From: Lota lota
Lineage: Eukaryota; Chordata; Actinopteri; Gadiformes; Lotidae
DNA length: 64,000 bases
Assembly: GCA_026745465.1 (NCBI GenBank)
Contig: JACYXH010000109.1
Location: 357,501 to 421,500, forward strand
Direction of reading: 5' to 3'
The notes below the pieces were generated by a model. That model was not told the DNA's origin. It made no database searches and saw nothing but the letters and a program-made list of their open reading frames with translations. Position numbers and translations under genes: made by a program. This document shows, in pieces, positions 12,802 to 22,237 of the stretch (positions are counted from its first letter, which is position 1; each line of letters starts with the position of its first letter).

Positions 12802-12951
12802 TGGTGTGTGTGTGTGTGTGTAAATGTGTGTATGGATGGATTTTGTCTGTGTCTATTTGTCTGAATTTGTGTGCGTGTGTGCGTGTGTGCATGTGTGTGA
12901 GCACGCGTGTGTGCGTGCGTTCATGTCCATGCTTGTGTGTGTGTGTGTGTG
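12802..12951. repeat. degenerate (GT)n array
   Basis: GT tracts separated by short divergent stretches (12802-12832, 12868-12951). Confidence 0.85.
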
Positions 12952-13534
12952 AGTCTTCAAGGTCTTGTTGTGAAGGCCTTCCCCCCAAGTAAGATGACTA
13001 TCAGCACAGGATAGTTCCCTCCTTGTGTCCTACCAGTCCTTAAAGTAATAACCTCACCCCAGAAATATCCTGCTTAGATTTTCTTTTGACTGATAATGTT
13101 TTTTAAATCCGATAAAAGGTTGACATTCTTTATGGATTTATGACCAGCTGGTATATCTAATCATATGATAGATCGTAAACTTATCTTATTCTTATTTTTG
13201 TCATGATGTACAGTGTTTCAGCTAATTCTATGTAGCATCCACTGTGATGCAAGGAATGTGCGGCAGACCGCCAACAGTGCACTGGTTCATTGCGGAGCAC
13301 ATTGTTCCTGGGGGCCTCGCGTTTGGTAAATCCGGAATTTTCCGTTCCAGATGCAGATTTCCTTGTTTAAATGTGGTTCGGTTACCGTGACAATTCATAC
13401 TCTTTAACATTGCCATGCAAAAGAGCAGAGCCCGCGGCAGGAGGTTTAGTTAGCAAGGAATATGTTTCCGTCACTGTAGCGCCATGCCAACCTCCGCTGC
13501 CGCCAGCTTCACAGACAGCGCGTCGCTGAGCACA
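12952..13534. other. intergenic, no gene seen
   Basis: Unique-looking sequence of mixed composition. No exon boundaries or RNA gene recognised. Confidence 0.5.
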
Positions 13535-14205
13535 CAGTGTTCAGTGTTCATGTTGTCCATTCACAGACAACATGAACACTGTGTGCTCAGTGTTGATGTT
13601 GTCCATTCAAAGACAGCGTCAACACTGTACACAACAGTGTTCAGTGTTCAGTGTTGATGTTGTCCATTCACAGACAACATGAACACTGTGTGCTCAGTGT
13701 TCATGTTGTCCATTGAAAGACAACGTCAACACTGTACACAACAGTGTTCAGTGTTCATGTTGTCCATTGAAAGACAACGTCAACACTGTACACAACAGTG
13801 TTCAGTGTTCATGTTGTCCATTGAAAGACAACGTCAACACTGTACACAACAGTGTTCAGTGTTCATGTTGTCCATTGAAAGACAACGTCAACACTGTACA
13901 CAACAGTGTTCAGTGTTCATGTTGTCCATTGAAAGACAACGTCAACACTGTACACAACAGTGTTCAGTGTTCATGTTGTCCATTCAAAGACAACGTCAAC
14001 ACTGTACACAACAGTGTTCAGTGTTCATGTTGTCCATTCAAAGACAAAGTGAACACTGAACACTGTGTGTTCAGTGTTCATGTTGTCCATTGCAAGACAA
14101 CGTCAACACTGTACACAACAGTGTTCAGTGTTCAGTGTTCATGTTGTCCATTGAAAGACAAAGTGAACACTGAACACAGTGTTCACGTAGTCCATTCAAA
14201 GACAA
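13535..14205. repeat. 54-bp hairpin-forming minisatellite
   Basis: The core unit is CAGTGTTCAGTGTTCATG, TTGTCCATTGAAAGACAA and CGTCAACACTGTACACAA, 54 bp in total. It has about six regular copies from 13742 and variant copies on both sides, giving roughly 12 in all. Inside each unit GTGTTCATGTTGTC is nearly the reverse complement of GACAACGTCAACAC across an 8-nt loop. In the leftmost copy (13542-13557 with 13566-13581) the 16-bp stem is perfect. Because 54 is divisible by three and the unit lacks stops, two frames stay open for 126 and 165 codons; I regard these as non-coding. Confidence 0.95.
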
Positions 14206-14360
14206 CATGAAATGGTTTTCAAGGGGTATCTTACTTTTGTAATACAAAGAATGTGGCATACGTTGAAAATAGTTAATTCTTCAGAATAACATTGGCTCAG
14301 TCCAAATCAGGCCCACGAGAACACCTGCATGCTGCATGCATATGTGGTATAGGTCTAGAC

Positions 14361-15596
14361 ACTATATTGCCAAAGGAATTGGGACACCCCTTCGAATCAT
14401 TGAATTCAGGTGTTCCAAACACTTCCATGGCCACAGGTGTATAAAATCTAGCACCTAGGCATGCAGACTGCTTCTACAAACATTTGTGAAAGAATGGGTC
14501 GCTCTCAGGAGCTCAGTGAATTCAAGCGTGGTACCGTGATAAGTTGCCACCTGTGCAATAAGTCCATTCGTGAAATGTCCTCACTGCTAAATATTCCACG
14601 GTCAACTGTTAGTGGTATTATAACAAAGTGGAAGCAATTGGGAACAACAGAAACTCAGCCACGAAGTGATAGGCCACGTAAAATCACAGAGCGGGGTCAA
14701 CGCATGCTGAGGCGCACAGTGCGCAGAAGTCGCCACCTTTCTGTAGAGTCAATAGCTACGGATCTCCAAACTTCGTGTGGCCGTCAGATTACCTCAAGAA
14801 CAGTGCGTAGAGAGCTTCATGGAATGGGTTTCCATGGCCGAGCAGCTGCATCCAAGCCTTACATCACCAAGTGCAATGCAAAGCGTCGGATGCAGTGGTG
14901 TAAAGCACACCGCCACTGGACACTGGAGCAGTGGAGACGTGTTCTCTGGAGTGACGAATCACGCTTCTCTGTCTGGCAATCCGATGGACGAGTCTGGGTT
15001 TGGTGGTTGCCAGGAGAACAGTACTTGCCTGACTGCATTGTGCCAAGTGTAAAGTTTGGTGGAGGGGGGATGGTTGTTTTTCAGGGGTTGGGCTTGGCCC
15101 CTTAGTTCCAGTGAAAGGAACTGTTAATGCTTCAGCATACCAAGACATTTTGGACAGTTTCATGCTCCCAACTTTGTGGGAACAGTTTGGGGATGGCCCC
15201 TTCCTGTTCCAACATGACTGCGCACCAGTGCACAACGCAAGGTCCATAAAGACATGGATGAGCGAGTTTGGTGTGGAGGAACTTGACTGGCCTGCACAGA
15301 GTCCTGACCTCAACGCGATAGAACACCTCTGGGATGAATTAGAGCGGAGACTGCGAGCCAGGCCTTCTCGTCCAACATCTGTGCCTGACCTCACAAATGC
15401 GTTTCAAGAAGAATGGTCAAAAATTTCCATAAACACACTCCTAAACCTTGTGGAAAGCCTTCCCAGAAGAGTTGAAACTGTTGTAGCTGCAAAGGGTGGG
15501 CAGACTCCATAATAAACCCTACGGATTAAGAATGGGATGTCATTAAACTTCATGTGCATGTAAAGGCAGGCGTCCCAAAACTTTTGGCAATATAGT
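14361..15596 (+). mobile_element. Tc1-like (Tc1/mariner) DNA transposon, inactive
   Basis: Inverted ends: ACTATATTGCCAAAGGAATT at 14361 and its imperfect complement ending TTTTGGCAATATAGT at 15596, giving an element of about 1.24 kb. The single gene inside encodes a DD34E transposase with a frameshift. Fish genomes carry many such elements. The left end is preceded by GAC and the right end followed by ATAT, so an exact TA duplication is not clear-cut. The preserved inverted ends mean it could still be moved in trans; this is inference. Confidence 0.93.
14494..15512 (+). pseudogene. Tc1-like transposase, frameshifted
   Basis: The start is taken at ATG 14494 (MGRSQELSEFKRG), the usual family start; an upstream in-frame ATG exists at 14461. 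Domains in order: a paired-like helix-turn-helix (SIREMSSLLNIPRSTVSGI), a second DNA-binding helix region with a basic RPRKITERGQRML stretch, then the catalytic core. First Asp in LWSDESRF, second Asp in FQHDCAPVH, Glu in SPDLNAIEHLWDEL, with 34 residues between the second Asp and the Glu (DD34E). Near 15073-15080 the conserved GGGGxMVWGCFSG region has lost about seven bases. The frame then runs into a stop at 15103-15105, while the remaining 133 codons continue in another frame to TAA at 15510-15512. Full-length homologs are about 340 residues, so only this one lesion is apparent. Confidence 0.93.
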
Positions 15597-16357
15597 ATAT
15601 AATGCATCTCCTCTCACTTTGTCAGTCTTTTCAATTGATCTTAAGTTTCTTCTTGATTTTTTTCTTTCGAGGGTTTTTTCTAACCCTCGCATTGAGAATG
15701 TATGCCTTTTTTAATAATCAAATTTAATATGATAATTTAATATGATATAATATAGAAAAGTGAGGTCTAGCCTTCAACACGATGTGCTAACTACATGATG
15801 TGTGTAATTTCTCTGGATTTCAGTTTATTTCTATAGAGATTACAAGTGAATGATATGCGTTTGGTTTGTTAACATCCAAGAATCATAACCATCCCTTCCT
15901 TTGGTCTTCTGTCGTTATTTAGCAGCTCACATTTCACCATTGAACCAAGCATCAAGATAATGGTTTTATCTTTCTAGTGTGCTTGGTTTGGTACTTTGGT
16001 TACTTTGCATTTGACGACCAGACATGCATGCGTCAAATTGAATTCAAATTGGACTAGAAGCCAACATGGCGGACTCCAGCGTGCGTTTTTAATTCACCAA
16101 GTTTGGTCCATTCGGCTGCTGCGACAGCGAAACAAAACAGATAACACAGCAGTAATGAACTGTAAAAAGCTACACCTGTGTTTACCTTGCCCTTTGAACG
16201 AGGTCCGCTGGTGCTAAACAGTGATGTAATGTAACGCATTAAGGCCGAGTTGTGGAATAGATGAATTAAATATGCTGTTTGATAACAGTTGGTGTCAAGT
16301 GTTGGTGAGTAAGTAGCCTCCACTCACCTGCATTAGCAAGGAGATTAAGTGATGAAA
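15597..16357. other. intergenic, no gene seen
   Basis: AT-rich, with one GC-richer part (16030-16210). No exon or RNA recognised. Confidence 0.5.
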
Positions 16358-16414
16358 GAGAGAGAGAGGGAGAGAGAGAGAGGGAGAGAGAGGGATAGAG
16401 AGAGAGAAAGAGAG

Positions 16415-16455
<41 letters not shown>

Positions 16456-16592
16456 GGGATAGAGAGAGAGAGAGGGATAGAGAGAGAGAGGGAGAGAGAG
16501 AGCGAGGGAGAGAGAGAGGGATAGAGAGAGAGCGAGGGAGAGAGAGAGGCAGAGAGGGATAGAGAGAGAGAGAGAGAGAGAGAGAAAGAGTA
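16358..16592. repeat. (GA)n / (GAGAGGGA)n tract
   Basis: Purine tract with GGGA and GGGATA variants arranged in a higher-order pattern of about 30 bp. Confidence 0.93.
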
Positions 16593-16635
16593 ATAAAGAG
16601 CACAGTGGTTGGTGGCCGAGGAGGTAGGCATGGAT

Positions 16636-16870
16636 ATATGTATGTGTGTGCGTGTGCACTTGTGTGTGTGTGTGTGTGTGCATTTGTGTGGGAGCGTGCG
16701 TGTGTCTCTCCATCTGTGTACGTGTGTGCGCGTGTGTGTCTCTCCATCTGTGTACGTGTGTGAGCGTGCGTGTGTGTGTGTCTCTCCCTCTGTGTACGTG
16801 TGTGAGCGTGCGTGTGTGTGTGTCTCTCCCTCTGTGTACGCGGCGTGCGCGTGCGTGTCTCTACGCGTGT
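16636..16870. repeat. GT-rich minisatellite
   Basis: Copies of a roughly 51-bp unit of the form GTGTGTGTCTCTCCCTCTG then TGTACGTGTGTGAGCGTGCG (16737-16840), set in a longer GT array. Confidence 0.88.
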
Positions 16871-17165
16871 GTCTGCGGGTGGATGTGAGAGGGGTCCCGC
16901 CGTGATTTTTGCGTGGTGCCGTGGGTGGGCAAGAGGGAATTACCAGCGGTCCTCCATGCGATTAGCGCGCTGACGGTACTCCAGCAGCGCTACGGAGGCG
17001 GGGAGAACGGGCCTGATTATAAACGACACCGCGGGGGCCACTATTGTCAGCTCGTATCCAGCAGAAAACATTCGACCGCGCCGCGCCGCGTCCGGAATAG
17101 CAATGTAGCGCGTGTTGAAACAACGCGCTGGGTGCTACCGCAGCTACTACTTGCTGCGTTAAAGT
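16840..17165. promoter_or_regulatory. CpG-rich block (possible CpG island)
   Basis: CpG-dense relative to the rest of the window, for example GGCGTGCGCGTGCG at 16841, GCGATTAGCGCGCTGACGG near 16959 and CGACCGCGCCGCGCCGCG near 17072. It may be an unmethylated regulatory island or promoter, but no exon was recognised next to it. GC-rich simple repeat is the alternative. Confidence 0.35.
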
Positions 17166-18458
17166 CAAAGCCCAACCCCGCCTCCCTAACAAACCCCCCC
17201 CCCCCCACCCCCCACCACCGCACACACCTCATCTCATCCTCCCCCATCTTCCTGTACTTTACTGTAAAACGATGGCAGGACTCCTCCGCTTGGTGTCAGA
17301 GGTCAAACCAGTGGAGCGGAACAGTGGGAGTTTGTTCTTAGTTCATGCCAGGTTGCCGGTGTTTGATTGCCAGCTGAACAGGGGTGGGGGGGGGGGGGTC
17401 ATTACATCATCACCCAGCAGTCAGAGGTGCAGGGGTGCTGTACCTCTTGCCTGGTGCTGGTGCGTCCATACGATAGTATATCAGTAGGAAATAAGACTTG
17501 CTCTTACACATTAAGGTCTTGACTTTGATGTAACGTCATACAAAAATAACGTATAAAACAATAATGTCGGCGGCAATAGTGAGGTATTTTGTAGCCTTTG
17601 CAAAATGTTGTCTGATGGTGAGCTGAATTTCAAACGATTCCTGTTCCTGGGTTGATTTTTGTATGGGTTTTATAAACTTTTTTTGCTCCTCTTTTCCCAG
17701 CACAATTGTAATATCCAGTGCTTCTGAAGTGGCCCATTGATCAGAATAGGTGTCGGCGCTGTGCATGGAGCACTACCATGCCACATCAAACGGTGCTCTG
17801 ATGCCCCTGCACTCGAGCAGTGTGCAGCGCTGTCACCGTCACCGTGCTGTCCGTTCGTTTCAAACGTTTCCATCATGACCGTCGTGGGACAGGTTCGTTT
17901 TACCCTGCTGATGACGCGTTGTCTAAATAATAATGTCTCTCTATCTCCTCTGCATCCGCAGGGTTTAAAATATTCACCGTGAAACATATCAACGACCATA
18001 AAGACACCTTGGGGACCTCACAACCCCCCCCCCCCCCCCCCCACCGCCCCCGAAAAACCCATCCAAGTACTTTTTTTTTCTTCCATACCAACGGTTGCCT
18101 CTCCTGTTCCCTCCAAGGTGGCGGAGGCGGGGTGGGGGGGTGGGGGGGGGGGGGGGGGGGGGGGGGTGCTGGTAGATAAGAAGGCTGAGGACTGATGGAC
18201 GGTGATAGCGCTTCAATCTAGATTAATTGGTAGCCGTGTTGCGTGCTTTGCTTTTCATTCAGCGTGGACCCCTCGGCCATCAGATAACAGTGGAGACATA
18301 GATCATTTGGTGTTGCGCCGCAGCTGATTGCATCTCCCCCAGCGCTACGCACAAGACACTCCATAAATAACGGGGATCTGGAGGAGTCCGTAAACAGCTC
18401 ATGTTTTATTGATGTCCGGCAAACCCCAAAACAGTTTGAGTTCGTCCCCCTCGCAGAC

Positions 18459-18463
<5 letters not shown>
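17166..18463. other. gene-free stretch with C/G homopolymers
   Basis: Contains C-runs near 17196 and 18024-18042, and G-runs at 17384-17398 and 18131-18167 (broken by single T or C). The rest is unique-looking with scattered CpG. No exon recognised. Confidence 0.5.
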
Positions 18464-18506
<43 letters not shown>

Positions 18507-18533
18507 TTTTCTCTCTCTCTCTTTTTTTCTCTC

Positions 18534-18627
<94 letters not shown>
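18464..18627. repeat. (CT)n tract with poly-T interruptions
   Basis: CT microsatellite interrupted by T12 and T7 runs (18497-18530). Confidence 0.96.
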
Positions 18628-18628
<1 letters not shown>

Positions 18629-19052
18629 AAGCTGTGGTTCATTCTTCCTCGGGCTCGTTCATCATTTGCTAAACTTCAAACTGGTGTCCTTAACCCATTC
18701 TCTGGGCTAGAGAGTTGTGGTGAATTAGCCAGATGACTTATAGGTGTAAGCTGCTTATAGTTTATTAACCCTGCCTTCCAGGTCAAGGAACATTGAAAAA
18801 AGCTTTGTCTTAATGTCAGCTGGTGTTAAAGAAGAAGATAAAGGATTTTTGAAAAAGGTATTTTGTGGGAAAGTAAAGGGGAAAATGCAAAACCTACTTA
18901 ATGTAGCAGTCCATAAATCTAGGAAGGCAGAAATGTGTCATAAACAACTCCCATTTTTGGAAAAAAGTTTGTCATCTTGATAGGCAGCCAACAGCAAAAA
19001 AAAGAAAAGAAATATATATATTAATGGTCAAACAAAAAGAAGGCAAACATAC

Positions 19053-19182
19053 CTTTGCAGACACCTTGCAACATATTGATAGGTCATGGCAGCTACTGTC
19101 TGACTCGATCTCAAGCCATTTTGTGTCTTCGTCCCTTGGAACATCCTTAAAAAGAAAGTCTAAAATAGCCAAGACTATTGAC
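19053..19182 (-). CDS. unrecognised candidate internal exon
   Basis: On the minus strand a 130-bp segment open in only one frame is flanked by a good acceptor (gctgatcccag) and a good donor (AAAG|gtatgt). It encodes SIVLAILDFLFKDVPRDEDT, then KWLEIESDSSCHDLS and ICCKVSAK. I do not recognise the protein. The complementary strand is also open here, and no neighbouring exons were found, so this could be an isolated exon of an unseen gene, an old mobile-element fragment or chance. Confidence 0.2.
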
Positions 19183-21079
19183 CTGGGATCAGCCATTGGT
19201 TCAAAAAGCCCCACATGCAGACAGAGCCATTATTCTTGGTTTGAATTAAGTGTCTTAAGACCCTAGAAGTACCGGGACACACTGATGTCTGAGGACACAT
19301 CAGGGAAGTGTGTGCTGAAGTGTTGGCCGTTGTGATTGCTTTTGCCCCAGTTTGTAGTCGGAGTCCATCTATTTGGCGAGGGGATGGCATTGCGGTTTGA
19401 ATGGCAATTATAAAGGCTTTACTTAGATGGATGTGCTGGTGGGCACCGGGCGAGGGTTCTGAAGAAATGGGCTGAGCAAGGAGAATAATGCTGAATCAAA
19501 GAAGTGAAATGGAGAATGAGAGTTAGAGCGGGGCCAGTGGGACGCCACAGTGGCCCTCGAGGGGATGAGGGTGCCACGGTGAGGAATGCATCACGAAGCC
19601 CCATCTTATTGATGTGCTTTGGAGTCAAGATGTCTTCTTGTTTTCCGTGTCCCCACACAAGCTATCCATAGAGAATTCTCTTCAGGATTTTTCTCTTTGC
19701 CCTGGCCCATCCCGTGCACCAGATGCTTATGAACGAATTGAATGATTCGGTTTTGTCTTAACTTAACACAATTAGCAGTAATGACATGTTTGTGCGTGTA
19801 TTGCAACCCGTTACTCCACTTTAGTGATGAGTCATGCACCCTGCTACACACTCAGTTGATGCATAGGATACAATAGGTGGGTTATCACTCGGTTAGTACA
19901 GCTTCTATTGCATTTCGGGCCTGCTTCACACTCATCCCTTTCCCCTGCAACGCTGTGTTAGCAGATCTGTAACCTGATCACCACAACCTCACATATGAAC
20001 ACACCCCCTCGTACACGTGTTTGTTCACTCATCGGTATTGACGGGCGGACAAGCAGGCAGGCCCTGTGCTAAAGGTCCTCTGTGGTTATGCAGGCTGGGG
20101 CGTCTGCCTTACATGTGCGATGCTGTCTGTGGCTCCAGGTCAGTGTTGGCAGCGACGGAACCGAGCCAGTGAACAGAGTTCACAGTTCGCAAGGTCGCCT
20201 AACGCAACGAAACAAAAGACAGTTTCTGGCAAACAAGGAGTACAGGCTCGTGTTAGTTTGAGATACTTTGTTTCCGAGTGCAGACATGTTAAAAAGAAAT
20301 TATACAAGATGTGCTAACTCTGTTTTTCGGAATATAAGCAATGCGATATTATCACGCCTTCCCACCTCTAAATGAAATGGAAGTGTCAGACAACAATCCG
20401 ACACAATCGTTTGCGTTTCATACTATCCTTTGGTTTTCTCATTGAACTCTGTTCTATCTGTTATTCTAGTATTTTCCGTTCAGAAAAGAAATCATTAGGA
20501 GACCTACTTTAATCATGTGTATGGCAAAATAAACGCCCTCCTAACTACTATCAGATTGCTGTTGGGTCTCAAAACGAAATAGCACTGTGTGCTGTTTCGT
20601 TTCTCTATTCACGCTTCAAAGGAATCCTCCTCCTCTGCCTCCTACCCCTGCCTCTGGCGTGTCCCCTTATAATCCACCGCCTCGTTGTTTCTTGTTGCTT
20701 TCCACTCTTGCTTCCAGATTTCTAACCCAAGTTAATGCAGGTGACCTCATCTGGGCTTTCCTTCCATATGCCAGCACCCCGATATTAGCAGGATGCCTGG
20801 ATCCAGAGGAATGTTGAACAACAAGGATTGGTGTCAAGACTGCTTCGGATTCACCTTCATCCATTACAGGCAAACATATTATATTGTATTAATTAACCCG
20901 CATTCTGTAAATAAGAATTAATAAATTAATAAATTAATAAGTATGTTCTAGGGTGTTGCGATCAACGAGTTTACAATATTTTACAATCTTTTTTTATCGA
21001 CTGTCTATTAGTTTTTCCCTTGAACACATCGTTTTCATTTGTTAAGCGGTCCATTCGGTTAAAACCACTGGATAACGCT

Positions 21080-21200
21080 TCTCAAAAAGAGCCGAACAAC
21101 ATGGAAGAGCAATGACGTCGGTAGCTTCCAGCTCCACGGCCCGAGTTCGACTCCGCCACGGCAGAGCTTCCGTGCAAATGTTGTCGAATCACGGCTTCAA
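21080..21200 (+). repeat. possible tRNA-derived SINE head
   Basis: GAGTTCGACTCCG at about 21142 fits the Pol III B-box (GGTTCGANTCC). An A-box-like GTCGGTAGCTTCC lies upstream at about 21116. The tail is not identified. Confidence 0.3.
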
Positions 21201-21511
21201 AAGTGGGCCTTTCTTTTACTTCGCAAAGTAAAAAATAAAAAGTGGTCCAGTGGGCAAATGATCAATGAAACTGCCACAGCAGGACCAGCGCTGTGCACAA
21301 ACGGATGAAGAGAAAAGACACACTGTCCTGGATGAAGGACTAACCAGAAAAGGACAACGGTCGCACTGTTGTCCATTCATGTTTATTTCGTTACCGTCCC
21401 ATTATTTGGATACAGCGTTAGTTGTCCAAAAAACAACGGGCCTATAGAAACGGTCCATTGTGCAGCCCTCGTCCTTTTAAAGCGGTTGACCCGTGATTGG
21501 CATTGTGGGCC

Positions 21512-22237
21512 GGGTTCTGTGTGGTCGGTCCTCTGTGTGGTTCAGAGCAGCGTTGTGCTGGCTGAGGTGGCCTGGTTCTGTGTGGTCGGTCCTCTGTGTG
21601 GTTCAGAGCAGCGTTGTGCTGGCTGAGGTGGCCTGGTTCTGTGTGGTCGGTCCTCTGTGTGGTTCAGAGCAGCGTTGTGCTGGCTGAGGTGGCCTGGTTC
21701 TGTGTGGTCGGTCCTCTGTGTGGTTCAGAGCAGCGTTGTGCTGGCCGAGGTGGCCTGGTCTGGTGGTCGGTCCTCTGTGTGGTCAGAGCAGCGTTGTGCT
21801 GGCTGAGGTGGCCTGGTTCTGTGTGGTCGGTCCTCTGTGTGGTTCAGAGCAGCGTTGTGCTGGCTGAGGTGGCCTGGTTCTGTGTGGTCGGTCCTCTGTG
21901 TGGTTCAGAGCAGCGTTGTGCTGGCTGAGGTGGCCTGGTTCTGTGTGGTCGGTCCTCTGTGTGGTTCAGAGCAGGTTGTGCTGGCTGAGGTGGCCTGGTT
22001 CTGTGTGGTCGGTCCTCTGTGTGGTTCAGAGCAGCGTTGTGCTGGCTGAGGTGGCCTGGTTCTGTGTGGTCGGTCCTCTGTGTGGTTCAGAGCAGCGTTG
22101 TGCTGGCTGAGGTGGCCTGGTTCTGTGTGGTCGGTCCTCTGTGTGGTTCAGAGCAGCGTTGTGCTGGCTGAGGTGGCCTGGTTCTGTGTGGTCGGTCCTC
22201 TGTGTGGTTCAGAGCAGCGTTGTGCTGGCTGAGGTGT
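21512..22237. repeat. 61-bp minisatellite, about 12 copies
   Basis: The unit runs from GGCCTGGTTCTGTGTGGTCG through GTCCTCTGTGTGGTTCAG to AGCAGCGTTGTGCTGGCTGA. Copies are almost identical. One (21749-21805) lacks single bases, and one near 21971 lacks a CG dinucleotide. As 61 is not divisible by three, the frame rotates through all three readings and open frames here are artefacts. Confidence 0.97.

Larger units (their letters stand above)
18628..21511. other. gene-free stretch, one exon-like segment
   Basis: Mostly unique sequence. A possible minus-strand exon (19053-19182) and a possible SINE head (about 21080-21200) are listed separately. Nothing else supported. Confidence 0.45.

Noticed and set aside
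13679..14210. 126- and 165-codon repeat frames (CSVFMLSIERQRQHCTQQ)
   Set aside because: 54-bp minisatellite with no stop in two frames; no start, splice or homology support.
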